DNA from: Martensiomyces pterosporus
Lineage: Eukaryota > Kickxellomycota > Kickxellomycetes > Kickxellales > Kickxellaceae
Reading direction: 5' to 3'
Length of the DNA: 64,000 bases
Assembly: GCA_025201845.1 (NCBI GenBank)
Contig: MU603993.1
Coordinates: 23,758-87,757 of the forward strand
Part shown: in pieces, positions 1-9,402 of the stretch
How positions within the stretch are numbered: the stretch's first letter is position 1
Layout of the letters: each line of letters starts with the position of its first letter
The notes under the pieces: model-generated
Told to the model about the DNA's origin: nothing
Databases searched by the model: none
Seen by the model: the letters and a program-made list of their open reading frames with translations, nothing else
Program-made: the position numbers and the translations under genes

Positions 1-84
1 GGTAGCAAAGAAAACATATGTATAGGAGTGAACAGATGATGGCAGGAAAAAGAAACATGCGAATGCGCGAAAATGCGACAGGGA
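1..84. other. 3' flank of the condensin gene
   Basis: Short non-coding stretch downstream of the minus-strand condensin stop codon. No gene or clear signal is visible. Confidence 0.5.
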
Positions 85-3000
85 CTAGAGGGCTTCGTCC
101 TCCTCTTCCATCTCATCGTCGCTGTATTGTGTGAGCTGCGTCCTGAGGCTGCCGATCTCCTTCTCGACAGCCTCAGCCTCGTCCTCGCCGATAGCCTTTG
201 CGCGAGCCTCCCGGAGCTTCGCCTCGTACTCGTCAAGCAGCACCTTGGTCTCCTGCCTCTGCGCTGCCTGCGAGCGAGCCTTTGCAACGATCTCGCCAAA
301 GTACTTGTACACAGCGTCCTCGGACAGCTTGTCCTGGTAGCTGGGCAGGCCGTCAAGCAGCCTCCTCACGCTGCGCTCGGACTTGTACGGCAGCAGCGCC
401 AGGCAGTAGGCAATGTCGCGGCACTGGCGGGGGTCGGCGGAGTTGCGGAACCTCTGGCACAGCTTCTCGACCACGTTGTCGGTCTGCCTGTCCTTCTCCT
501 TGATGAAGTCGAAGAGGAACTTCATGATGCGACCAAAGCTCTCCTCGTTGACCGCGCCAGCACCCACGCTCAGGCTGGAGATGATGTCGGGCAAGTTGTT
601 GTACACGGCGTTGTCCTTGGTTGCCAGCTCGGAGAAGAACAGCCGGGCCATGTCGGCCACCCGCTGGTCCTTGTCCTCAAGGCACTTGGCCATCTCGCCC
701 AGCTGGCCCTTGACCTTGACCATGCCGTTCAGAATCAAGTGCGTCAGGACCATCAGCGTGGTCTTCTTCACCTTCGAGTCCTGGTCGTGCAGGGGCCCGT
801 AGAGGTACTGCACGTTTTCGCCGATGAGGTTGTTGAAGCACACGGTGATGTCCCCAAGGGCAATGGAGATGTTGGCGCGGATAACGGGCGACTTTGCCCT
901 CTGCAGCAGCGTCAGCAGCAGGGGGAGGTTGGTCTCGCAGAAGGCCGATGAGATGCACATGAACTTGGCCAGAGCCGCCGTCGCATGGACCGTAAGCAGC
1001 CGGTCGTTGAACTTGCCCAGGTTCTTGCACACATGCACCAGGAGCGGGCCAAACAGCGCCAGCAAAGACCGGTTGCCAAACAGCAGCTCGCGCTCGCGGA
1101 TCGCAGAAATGATGTCGCCGATCTCGTCCTCCGTCGTGCCCGCAATCTGGTTGAGCTCGTCGTCCTCGTCGTCCTCTTCGCCGTCCACGTCCATGCCCGA
1201 GGTGTTGCTGGCCTTGCCGCGCCTGCCCTTTCCCTTTGGCGTGGCACGGCGCTTGCGCTTGGGCTCCTCGTCGCTCTTGCGCCGCTTCAGCTCGGCCTCG
1301 ATTGTCTCCAGCAGCACGATCTCCTTGATCGCAATATGCCCGACGATGAACAAAAGGCGGGTGAGGTCCCACGGGTCGACGAGCTTCCTGGCAGGCTCAG
1401 GTGCCGCCGGCGAGTCTCCGTCATCGACATCCATCGAATCCTCAACCCCGGCTGCGGTCTTTGCGCTGGCAAGCAGGTCCTGCACCAGCCTTGCCTGTGT
1501 CTTGACGATGCGAGCAGCAAAGGCGTCGGGCTTCTCGCCCAGCGCATATATCGTGTTGAGGGCCTGCTCAGCGGCTGGGAACCATTCGGGGTCGCGCCGG
1601 GGCTCCTCGATGATGCGCCTCAGTCCGTCAAATATGGAGCTGTTCATGGGCAGTCTCTTCGCCTCGCCCTCGTCGAGCCCCGCAGCTGCGCCGACTCGCT
1701 TGGTTTTTGACGAGCCCAGGCACTGGAGGACCATGCAGGTGTACTTGGCTACAACCAGGTCGTCGTGGCCGTACCTGCCCAGCCCAATGCGCAGGTAGAG
1801 GTCAATGTCGTCGGTGACAATGGACTTGCTCGCCTGTGCCAGCATCCCGAGGATGATGATTGCGCCGCGCCGCTGCGCCGGCGGCAGCTTCTGTCTGGTA
1901 TACCCGTAGACGCTGCGCAGCTTACTGACAACAGCCGCGCTGATCAGCCCCTCCTCCATCAGTGTGCGAATGAGTTCCTCCAGCGATGTCAGCTCGGCCA
2001 ATGTGGCGCCGAATGTGAGGCTGATGAGGTTGCGTGTGATACGGCTTGTGTTCTCCGCCGCGCTCAGGCGCTCGCTGGGGGCCAAATAGAGCTGCATATA
2101 CGAGTCCAGCAGCTTCGCACGCACGCCCTTGGCCTCCTCCGCACCCGAGCTGCCATCCCCAGCACTGCTGCCACTGCTGCCATTCGACGGGGTCCAGATG
2201 AGGTGCGCCATGCGCCTGATTCCCTCCTGCGCGCCGTCGACACGGAACCGGACGGCTGTCACGAAAAAGTCCATCGCCTCCATGACTTCGCTCTTGTTAG
2301 TCGACCCCAAGAGCTGGATGAGCAGCGGCTGGGCCTCCTGCACTTGGTACACGAAATGGAGCGCGTCGCGGTAGTACCGCTGCTGGAACTGCAAGTGCAT
2401 GGCCTTGGCCGCCATCTCAGGCGACAACCCGGCGTTAGCAAAGTCCTGTGCCGCCCGCGCATTGTCGCCTGCGACGCTGTTGCCGTTGGTCGTGCCGCTG
2501 ACATTAGTGTCGCCGTCATCGTTGCCGCCATTGTCGCTGTCGCTCTCGTCTCCGCCATCGGTAGCATCATCATTCTCTTCACGGTCCGCCGGGTCACCGG
2601 CTTTGTCCACTGCCTTGGCTGGCACTGCATTTGCCATCTGCGCCAGCTCCGCGTTAATCTTCTCCAGGCTGTCTTCGAGTCTCTCGATACCCAGCTCTGC
2701 GCCATCCAGCGAGAACGGGTGGGTCTCGAGGAGTGCAGTGAGTGCACGGATAGCGTGCTTGCGCACGTTGCTTGCCTTGTCCTCGAGTCTGCCGATGGTG
2801 AGGCTGATGAGCTTGGGTCTGCGCTTGGGGAATTTGGCGGGCCCGCTGCAGATGAACTGGCATACCTGAAGGACCTTCGCGCGGACCAGGTAGTGGGCGT
2901 CCTGGAATCTCTGCTCAATGATATCAAAGTACTCGACAATCTGGTTCTTTGTGATCTCCGTCTGCTCCTCCTGCGACGCAAGATACAGAATCAGGTGGCC

Positions 3001-4026
3001 GACAACGTCGACCATGGCTGACCTCAAAATGTGTGCCTCACAGTCGAGGTGTCTGATAAGGAGGCCCATCTGGCGCAGGAGGGCCTTGGGCGCCGCCTGC
3101 GAGAACCTGACCAAGAAGCGAGCAGTGTTCTTGGGCCCGGTTTTGTCATGCGTGCTATTGAAGTCCCTCGTAGCCACACTGCGCAGAACCTCGTCAGCCA
3201 GCTGCGTGCCGCCGTATTTCTCGTACGCCAGCTGGAGGAGCCCAGCCATGGCCTCGCTCAGGTGCTCGTAGTGCTGGAGGTTCTGTGTGATCATGGTGAC
3301 TGCGCCATATAGTCCGTTGTAGCTCTGCACCCACAGGCACAGGGCGTTGAACAGGGTCTCTTGGAACTCGGTGTCGCGCGCATACGCGGGGTTCTCCATG
3401 ACCTTGTGCGCCAGTCGGGTGAACACACCAATGAACGTGTCGCGCTCCGGGAGAGAGTTCCAGACACGGCCTAGCGGCAACTGCAGAAGCTGCTGGAGGA
3501 GCAAATACAAATCCATTATCTTGGCCTTCCACCCCGGAACCACATCCGCAACCGTCGCACCCTTCGCGGCACCGCTGCCCGTGGAGGTGTTGGTACGCCG
3601 TTTGCGGCCCTTGGTCTGCGTCGCTGCAGCGCGCGACTGCGACGCCGTGGACTCGCCTCTCTCGATTGTCCACTGGAACAGGAATGCGTACCTATCCAGA
3701 GCCTCCGCGTGCTGCGTCGGGTCATAGCCGGGCGTAGCAAGCGCGGCAGATACCTGCTTTATCTCGTTCTCGAATCCCGCCACAAGCATGTCCAGGCCGC
3801 GCGCAATGAGCTTGGGATCGATGGTGGGGAGGTCGCGCGCAAAACACTGGAGCGTGTCGAAGGTCGCGTCGTCGTTGATGGCGTCGCCGCTGACCACGAG
3901 CTTGTCGGTCAGGCCGTTGATGGTGCGCTTGGCTATCGTTGTGTCGATGCCATCGAACGAGAAGCTGTTGTGGATTTCGGCCTCGCCCTCTTGGAGCTTT
4001 ATGAGCTGCGAGTGCAGGTTGAACAT
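85..4026 (-). CDS. CND1: condensin complex subunit 1 (Cnd1/Ycs4/NCAP-D2)
   Basis: HEAT-repeat, non-SMC subunit of condensin, which compacts mitotic chromosomes in the nucleus together with Smc2/Smc4. The start chosen is the ATG at 4026 (protein begins MFNLHSQLIKLQ), giving 1313 aa. The frame stays open upstream to 4194, but that stretch is low in coding quality. Seen: an N-terminal Cnd1_N-type region, HEAT-like helices, and the most conserved Cnd1 block near residues 1040-1150 (SPVIRANISIALGD, LYGPLHDQDSKVKKTTL, CLEDKDQRVADMARLFF). Acidic linkers lie near residues 470-510. A basic, NLS-like stretch (KRKRRATPKGKGRRGK) is followed by an acidic run near 930-960. The length suits the family (about 1160 aa in yeasts, 1400 aa in human). 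No intron is needed. Divergent from the dipeptidase gene. Confidence 0.93.
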   Translation of the reverse strand: MFNLHSQLIKLQEGEAEIHNSFSFDGIDTTIAKRTINGLTDKLVVSGDAINDDATFDTLQCFARDLPTIDPKLIARGLDMLVAGFENEIKQVSAALATPGYDPTQHAEALDRYAFLFQWTIERGESTASQSRAAATQTKGRKRRTNTSTGSGAAKGATVADVVPGWKAKIMDLYLLLQQLLQLPLGRVWNSLPERDTFIGVFTRLAHKVMENPAYARDTEFQETLFNALCLWVQSYNGLYGAVTMITQNLQHYEHLSEAMAGLLQLAYEKYGGTQLADEVLRSVATRDFNSTHDKTGPKNTARFLVRFSQAAPKALLRQMGLLIRHLDCEAHILRSAMVDVVGHLILYLASQEEQTEITKNQIVEYFDIIEQRFQDAHYLVRAKVLQVCQFICSGPAKFPKRRPKLISLTIGRLEDKASNVRKHAIRALTALLETHPFSLDGAELGIERLEDSLEKINAELAQMANAVPAKAVDKAGDPADREENDDATDGGDESDSDNGGNDDGDTNVSGTTNGNSVAGDNARAAQDFANAGLSPEMAAKAMHLQFQQRYYRDALHFVYQVQEAQPLLIQLLGSTNKSEVMEAMDFFVTAVRFRVDGAQEGIRRMAHLIWTPSNGSSGSSAGDGSSGAEEAKGVRAKLLDSYMQLYLAPSERLSAAENTSRITRNLISLTFGATLAELTSLEELIRTLMEEGLISAAVVSKLRSVYGYTRQKLPPAQRRGAIIILGMLAQASKSIVTDDIDLYLRIGLGRYGHDDLVVAKYTCMVLQCLGSSKTKRVGAAAGLDEGEAKRLPMNSSIFDGLRRIIEEPRRDPEWFPAAEQALNTIYALGEKPDAFAARIVKTQARLVQDLLASAKTAAGVEDSMDVDDGDSPAAPEPARKLVDPWDLTRLLFIVGHIAIKEIVLLETIEAELKRRKSDEEPKRKRRATPKGKGRRGKASNTSGMDVDGEEDDEDDELNQIAGTTEDEIGDIISAIRERELLFGNRSLLALFGPLLVHVCKNLGKFNDRLLTVHATAALAKFMCISSAFCETNLPLLLTLLQRAKSPVIRANISIALGDITVCFNNLIGENVQYLYGPLHDQDSKVKKTTLMVLTHLILNGMVKVKGQLGEMAKCLEDKDQRVADMARLFFSELATKDNAVYNNLPDIISSLSVGAGAVNEESFGRIMKFLFDFIKEKDRQTDNVVEKLCQRFRNSADPRQCRDIAYCLALLPYKSERSVRRLLDGLPSYQDKLSEDAVYKYFGEIVAKARSQAAQRQETKVLLDEYEAKLREARAKAIGEDEAEAVEKEIGSLRTQLTQYSDDEMEEEDEAL

Positions 4027-4933
4027 TACCAGAGGACCTGATAAAGGTAAGGGCGAGTAGTAAATAGTAACAATAAAAGTGCCAATGCGGTGGGTGGAGG
4101 GGAAAAGGAGAGCAAAGGGGCGGCGTGTGGAGAGAAAAAAAAAGCTACAAGCCGAGCTAAGCTGTGCGAGCCAGTGTGGCCCGGGAGCTGGCATACTTGT
4201 TTACTTTTTCGCACTGCCTGTTTACATTAAGGCCCATGCTGGCAATCGGCGGGTGTGATCTAATTGTGATTTGCAGATCCAGCCAGGCGGCTCTGTGCGT
4301 GCCCGGTGACGAAGATGGCGTGGTGCGAAACTGGGGGCCGGCCGCACCTGCAGCCTCTCCTGCTCTCCGGCGTGCGTGGGAACAGCGTGGGCGAGCGCGA
4401 GTGTTCATGTCCACGCACGAGCGGACTTGGCCGCCTCTGTGCTCGATATAGAAATATCAGTGCAAAAATTTTGGTCGCTGTTTGTTCCTTTTGTTCCTAG
4501 AGGTTCCTGTTCCTCGCTCTGGAGACTGGGAGAAAGGCGTGTTGCTTGCTTGGCACTGCACCCGAGCAAGCAAAAAGGAGAAAGGGAGAGAGGGGGGAGC
4601 AGGCCTCCCCGCTACACAGCATCACGCCTGCAGATGGCATCAGCACTGCTGCTGCATCACAGCGTCATGCGGCTTCCATGGAGAATCTCAGCAGAGCGCA
4701 CGGCCGAGCAACGGCGCTGTAGAAGGGGCATGGGGATGATGGTGGGAAAGCGGCCTGCTGCAGCGGTTTTCAGCATCTCCAGACCAAAAGCATTCTCGGT
4801 GCCTCTTTCATCTCCACAGCACTGCTTCATTCCTTCCTATTTTCACAGACCAGCCTCAACTGCCCGTGCGCCCTTATTTATTCCCCTCTGCGCCAACTAC
4901 AGAAAGATAACAGCAACCGCAACGACAGAAAGC
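4027..4933. promoter_or_regulatory. shared divergent promoter region CND1 / dipeptidase
   Basis: A 907-bp intergenic region between divergent start codons. A purine-rich stretch lies near 4565-4600 and no clear TATA box is seen. The dipeptidase frame stays open back to 4376, but those residues look non-coding and upstream ATGs there are not favoured. Confidence 0.4.
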
Positions 4934-6367
4934 ATGGCCAACGTCGAGAAGTACTTTGAGCTCGTTGATCAGAACCAGAAGAAGTTCATCGAGGCCCTGC
5001 GCGAGGTTGTCGCCATTCCCAGCGTCAGCGGCGACGCAGCCCGCCGCCCCGACGTCATCCGCATGGGCGAGTGGCTCCAGGCCAAGTGGGAGGCCCTCGG
5101 TGCCACCTGCAAGCGCGTTGACCCGGGCAAGCAGGACCTCCACGGCGCGATTCTCGACCTTCCGCCAGTCATCCTGGGCCAGTATGGCAACGACCCTAGC
5201 AAGAAGACCGTCCTTGTGTACGGGCACTACGACGTGCAGCCGGCGCTCCTCGACGACGGCTGGGAGACCGACCCCTTCACCCTCGTCGAGAAGGAGGACG
5301 GCCGCCTTGTGGGCCGCGGCTCCACCGACGACAAGGGCCCAGTTCTGGGCTGGCTCCTGTGCGCGCAGACGCACAAGGAGGCCGGCATCGACTTCCCGGT
5401 CAACCTCAAGTTCTGCTTCGAGGGCATGGAGGAGAGCGGCAGCGAGGGGCTCGACGACATCATTGTCGAGGAGGCCGACAAGTGGTTCAAGGGCACCGAC
5501 GTTGTGTGCATCAGCGACAACTACTGGCTTGGAAAGAACAAGCCCTGCCTCACCCACGGTCTGCGCGGCGTCAGCTACTTCCACCTCCTCGTCGAGGGCC
5601 CCGGCGCCGACCTCCACTCGGGCGTGTTTGGCGGAACCGTGCATGAGCCCATGGTCGACCTGGTCCACCTGATGTCCAAGCTCGTCGACGTCAACGGCAG
5701 GATCCTCGTTCCTGGGATCTACGACCAGGTGATGCCCGTCACTGAGGAGGAGGAGGAGACATACCAGGGCCTGGAGTTCAGCCATGCGGATCTCGCGAAG
5801 GACCTCAAGAATGACGTGATCATCCACGGTGCTGAACGCGATACCCTCAAGCACCGCTGGCGCTACCCCACGCTCTCGATTCACGGAGTCGAGGGTGCAT
5901 TCTACGCGTCGGGCGACAAAACCGTCATCCCCGCAAAGGTCCGCGGAAAGTTCTCCCTGCGCACTGTGCCCAACATGGAGCCAGCCAAGGTCGCAGAGCT
6001 TGTTACTGAGCATCTCAATGCTGAGTTTGCCAAGCTTGGCAGTAAGAACAAGATGACGGTCATTGAGACCCATGGCGGTCGCTGGTGGTACTCGTCGCCG
6101 AAGCACCCCAACTTTATTGCCGGTGCCAAGGCCACCGAGAAGGTGTACGGCGTCAAGCCCGATCTGACCCGCGAGGGCGGATCCATCCCCGTCACCCTGA
6201 CCTTTGAGGAGAACCTGAACGTCAACGTCCTGCTGCTGCCGATGGGTGCGGCTGACGATGGCGCTCACTCGATTAACGAGAAGCTGGATAAGCGCAACTA
6301 TATCCAGGGCATCAAGCTGCTCGGCGCCTACCTGCACGAGGTTGCCCAGACCGACCTGGCCGCCTAG
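4934..6367 (+). CDS. DUG1: cytosolic M20 metallodipeptidase (Dug1/CNDP2 type)
   Basis: Di-metal (Zn/Mn) peptidase that hydrolyses dipeptides. In fungi Dug1 cleaves Cys-Gly and takes part in glutathione turnover. The start is set at the ATG giving MANVEKYFELVDQNQ, so 477 aa, close to yeast Dug1 (481) and human CNDP2 (475). Metal and catalytic residues are visible: H98 in YGHYDVQPA, D132 in GRGSTDDKGP, E166/E167 in EGMEESGSEGL, the lid histidine in GADLHSGVFGGT, and the C-terminal histidine in DDGAHSINEKLD. Single exon. The frame is open upstream to 4376, so an N-terminal extension cannot be excluded, but homologues start here. Confidence 0.95.
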   Translation: MANVEKYFELVDQNQKKFIEALREVVAIPSVSGDAARRPDVIRMGEWLQAKWEALGATCKRVDPGKQDLHGAILDLPPVILGQYGNDPSKKTVLVYGHYDVQPALLDDGWETDPFTLVEKEDGRLVGRGSTDDKGPVLGWLLCAQTHKEAGIDFPVNLKFCFEGMEESGSEGLDDIIVEEADKWFKGTDVVCISDNYWLGKNKPCLTHGLRGVSYFHLLVEGPGADLHSGVFGGTVHEPMVDLVHLMSKLVDVNGRILVPGIYDQVMPVTEEEEETYQGLEFSHADLAKDLKNDVIIHGAERDTLKHRWRYPTLSIHGVEGAFYASGDKTVIPAKVRGKFSLRTVPNMEPAKVAELVTEHLNAEFAKLGSKNKMTVIETHGGRWWYSSPKHPNFIAGAKATEKVYGVKPDLTREGGSIPVTLTFEENLNVNVLLLPMGAADDGAHSINEKLDKRNYIQGIKLLGAYLHEVAQTDLAA

Positions 6368-6783
6368 GGTGGTGCTGAGTGCGCCTTTTCACTACTTCAG
6401 CTGGTCTCTTTCCTAGCTTTGCTTCCAGCACCTTTAATGCCACAGCCTGTCATGCCGAAAGTGCCCCTGTCTCCTCTGCCCTGCTACTTGGCGCTACTGC
6501 AGCCGATGCAGGGTTAGGGAGGACAAGCGAGAAAAAAAAAACCCTCTTTGCTGGCCAATGGATTGTGTGGCTTGAAATCAGCCCAGCTGCGTGTGCAGGT
6601 TGTCGGTGCCGTAGCAGCGGGCACCTGGGAGACAGCCGGCCCCAGTTCCACGCCCTTCTCTCCCTCGCAGTGCGCCTAATTCACACACTCTTCTCTGGCA
6701 TCCATCTGTTCTACAGCTGCAGCGCTCCTTTTTCTCTTCTCTGCTACCAACACAATACACGCATAGGTAGGCGCCAAGCCAGG
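6368..6783. other. intergenic region, 5' leader of DAP1-like gene
   Basis: 416 bp between two tandem plus-strand genes. A short A run lies near 6532-6541 and pyrimidine-rich leader sequence runs to 6750. No TATA box is recognised. Confidence 0.4.
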
Positions 6784-7413
6784 ATGAGCTACGATACTCT
6801 GGAAGCCGTTGTTCCCTCAGCAACATCCGTCCCGGAGGCAGCAGGCGAGGCGGTCGTCGGCCACACCCCCTCTCTCGCTCGTTTTCTCCAGCCAATAGTG
6901 CCGGACCTGGGCAACCCAGTGCAGCTCATTTTTCTCGGAGTGGCAGCGTTCTTCGTGGTGCGCAGCATCCTCTCGGTGCTCTCGAAAAACGAAAACGAGC
7001 GGTTTTCGATGGCCAGCGTGGCAAGAGAGGCGACGGAGATCCCGGCCAAGCGCAACTTCACACCCCGCGAGCTCTCGGAGTTTGACGGCAAGGACGAGGA
7101 GACGCCCTTGTATATGGCGGTCAAGGGCATCGTGTATGATGTGTCGAAGGGCCGCTCGTTCTATGGCCCCCAGGGGCCGTATGCGAACTTTGCTGGAAGG
7201 GATGCGTCCCGTGGACTGGCGCTGGGCAGCTTTGACAGGTCCACGTTGACGGACCTGGATGCGCCTTTGGATGATCTGAAGGACCTCGACAAGGCGGAGA
7301 TGGAGGCCCTGAATGAGTGGGCGGGGTTCTTTGCCGGAAAATACACGCCCATTGGAAAGCTTGTGCCGCCGCTTGCAGCAGAAGAGTTGGCTGAGGCCAA
7401 GAAGGACAGCTAA
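6784..7413 (+). CDS. DAP1: membrane-associated progesterone receptor family haem protein (Dap1/PGRMC)
   Basis: Cytochrome b5-like haem-binding protein of the ER membrane. In yeasts Dap1 supports cytochrome P450 Erg11 and sterol synthesis. The 209-aa protein starts MSYDTLEAVVPS. One N-terminal membrane segment spans about residues 47-65 (PVQLIFLGVAAFFVVRSIL). The MAPR core follows from residue ~90: NFTPRELSEFDGKDEETPLY, GIVYDVSKGRSFYGPQGPY and FAGRDASRGLA. The FYGPxGPYxxFAGxDASR stretch holds the tyrosine expected to ligate haem, and it replaces the HPGG histidine of true cytochrome b5. The domain composition points clearly to MAPR rather than cytochrome b5. Single exon. The frame is open upstream to 6379, but without coding character. 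Confidence 0.93.
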   Translation: MSYDTLEAVVPSATSVPEAAGEAVVGHTPSLARFLQPIVPDLGNPVQLIFLGVAAFFVVRSILSVLSKNENERFSMASVAREATEIPAKRNFTPRELSEFDGKDEETPLYMAVKGIVYDVSKGRSFYGPQGPYANFAGRDASRGLALGSFDRSTLTDLDAPLDDLKDLDKAEMEALNEWAGFFAGKYTPIGKLVPPLAAEELAEAKKDS

Positions 7414-7439
7414 GGGCCATTGGATTGATCAGTGTGTTG

Positions 7440-7483
7440 TTTTCTCTCTTTCTCTTTCTCTCTTTCTCTTTCTCTTTCTCTCT
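7440..7483 (+). repeat. CT-rich simple repeat (TTTCTC)n
   Basis: An uninterrupted run of T and C built from TTTCTC/TCTCTT units, just after the DAP1-like stop codon. On the opposite strand it is a polypurine tract. Confidence 0.8.
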
Positions 7484-7747
7484 GGCCTATACCGATTTCA
7501 CACGAGATTAAATCTTATCTCTGCTGCCTGCTACACGCACAGGTAGACAAGCGAGCCAAGCGAGTGCGTGTGGGCTGGAGCCTGTGCTCGGCGATGATCC
7601 CTTGCTTTCTGCGACTGTGTGGGAGATGTGGAAGCGCCGCCGGAGCTGCGTCAAGCCCGAGCACACGGATTGTCTTTTGCTCCACCTGCGGGGGTGCTTT
7701 GCCCAGTGCAGCCCCTGCCTTCACGTGGCATCGCTTGCGAAACGGGG

Positions 7748-7754
7748 TATAAAA
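7748..7754 (+). promoter_or_regulatory. TATA box of the HAD phosphatase gene
   Basis: A perfect TATAAAA in a GC-rich setting, 132 bp before the chosen ATG at 7886. This places transcription start at about 7780 and supports that ATG over upstream in-frame codons. Confidence 0.6.
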
Positions 7755-7885
7755 TCCCACATCACCTCTGCTGGCGCCTGGCCCGCTCATCCCACTCCCA
7801 GCACGCCCGCTTGCGCAAGCCTCTTTTCCTGCCTCCTGCCACCCGTACTGTACCATTAACCCCCCGCTCCATACGCACACACGAC

Positions 7886-8620
7886 ATGGCCGACAAGATA
7901 AAAGCAGCTATCTTTGATATTGGCGGCGTTGTGGTCAAGTCTCCGTTCATCGCCATCTCCCAGTACGAGCGCGAGCACGGGCTGCCCGCCAACTACATCA
8001 ACGTTGCTCTGTCCAAAAAGGGCGCCGACGGAGCGTTCCAGAAGTACGAGCGCGGCGAAATCACGCACGACCAGTTCACCGATCAATGGACGGATGAGCT
8101 CAACGAAGTAGCAGAGAACAACGCCGCGTACAAGAGGTACCTCGCCAGACGCCACCTCGACACTCGCATGGTGCTGCCCAAGGAGACCCACGTCAACGGT
8201 GGTGTGCTGTTTGGCCGCATGATGGAGGTGGCCAAGGAGCCCAATGAGTGCGTCGTCGAGCTGATCCGCACGCTGAGGAGGGCTGGGTACAAGGTGGCCG
8301 CGCTGACGAATAACTTCCAGAACGACGCAACGTCGGGGAAGATGCGCGAGGAGTTCTTCAGTGGCCTGTTTGACGAGTTTGTCGAGTCGTCCGTTGTTGG
8401 GCTGAGGAAGCCGGACCCAAAGTTCTATATGCATGCGTGCAACCTGCTCGAGGTTAGGCCGACGGAGGCTGTTTTCCTCGATGACATCGGGATCAACCTG
8501 AGGGCGGCTAGTGGACTGGGAATGGCGGCTGTGCAGGTCAAGATCGGACGGGAGGTAGAGGCTGTGGAGCACGCCAAGAAGATCATACAGGCGCGCGGGC
8601 TGTACTCTGCCAGGCTTTAG
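7886..8620 (+). CDS. HAD-superfamily hydrolase (sEH N-terminal / ACAD10 phosphatase type)
   Basis: A 244-aa haloacid-dehalogenase fold protein resembling the N-terminal phosphatase domain of soluble epoxide hydrolase and of ACAD10. Motif I is IFDIGGVVVKS with nucleophile Asp at residue 11. Motif II is ALTNNF. The motif III lysine lies in LRKPDPKFY, and motif IV is FLDDIGINLRAA. The usual second Asp of motif I (DxD) is Gly here, as also seen in the ACAD10 group. A helical cap (residues ~18-110) follows motif I. The substrate is unknown and phosphatase activity is inferred only. A TATA box sits 132 bp upstream. Single exon. Confidence 0.85.
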   Translation: MADKIKAAIFDIGGVVVKSPFIAISQYEREHGLPANYINVALSKKGADGAFQKYERGEITHDQFTDQWTDELNEVAENNAAYKRYLARRHLDTRMVLPKETHVNGGVLFGRMMEVAKEPNECVVELIRTLRRAGYKVAALTNNFQNDATSGKMREEFFSGLFDEFVESSVVGLRKPDPKFYMHACNLLEVRPTEAVFLDDIGINLRAASGLGMAAVQVKIGREVEAVEHAKKIIQARGLYSARL

Positions 8621-9402
8621 AGGCTCACTGTCGCTGCAAATGCGTGCCTTCTCTTTCTCACCCGCCACACGTTCTCTATCGCTTTTCCTATGCACATGCA
8701 GCTTGTGGCACCAGTATCTTGTCTGTGCACATCGAATGACTATCCCCGCGCCATGTTGCGGCAATGGAGCGTCCAATTGCCTGGCACCATATGGAACAAG
8801 CAGAGCTGTGTCCATGCAACTGGTGACCCACCTGCGACATCCTGAATGGGCGTATCTGGCCGCATCGCCACCAAGCAAAGGCAATTCTTGACTAATATAG
8901 GCGTAGGCTGTTGCTGCATCGCACCAGTGAATGTGTACCTCACACCTCCCCAGAAAGCCAGTGCTCGCTCTCTCCACCCCAACACCAGATCAATGGAGAA
9001 GCCGCATGTTTAGCAGCCCATGCAAGGAGTGTGTGAGCTGGCAGGCGCAACAAGAGCAGCTCACTCCAGCGCTCACAGCTGCCAGAATGCATGGACAGGT
9101 ATAAATTGAGCTGCGTCTGCTCGCGCCGAAAGGGAAAAAAGCTTCTGGCTCCTCCTCAGAGCCTTTCCACAGTGAGCAGCGTCTTCAAATCCTGTGCTCC
9201 CTACACCTGCTGCTGGCCGTTATCTCCGCCCTGGAATCACAGGCCCTTAGCCCACTCTCCCGAGCCTCTACACACGTGCACCTTTTTGCCTTCATTTGCT
9301 TCTCTGTTTCAAATCGCTCTTGGCAAAGGTCGCTCTGGTTCAATTCACACAGTAAAGCGCCTTGAATTACTCTGTACACACAAAAAGTCAGCACCCGCAG
9401 AA
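8621..9402. other. intergenic region upstream of DHODH
   Basis: 782 bp without a supported gene. It holds the DHODH TATA box near 9100. The ORFs in it are short and lack recognisable motifs. Confidence 0.5.
9100..9107 (+). promoter_or_regulatory. TATA box of the DHODH gene
   Basis: TATAAATT, about 300 bp before the DHODH ATG. This implies a leader of roughly 270 nt. The sequence between lacks coding character. Confidence 0.5.

Larger units (their letters stand above)
7414..7885. other. intergenic region with a pyrimidine tract
   Basis: 472 bp downstream of the DAP1-like stop. It contains a 44-base pure pyrimidine run and a TATA box, both listed separately. No coding sequence is supported. 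Confidence 0.5.

Noticed and set aside
1765..3021. 418-aa plus-strand ORF antisense to condensin
   Set aside because: Shadow of the conserved CND1 frame, with no recognisable domain; similar antisense frames occur along many genes here.
4874..6337. 487-aa minus-strand ORF fully antisense to the dipeptidase
   Set aside because: It mirrors a conserved M20 peptidase in a GC-rich genome where third-position bias leaves the antisense frame open. The product has no domain and is repetitive in Leu/Val/Ala.
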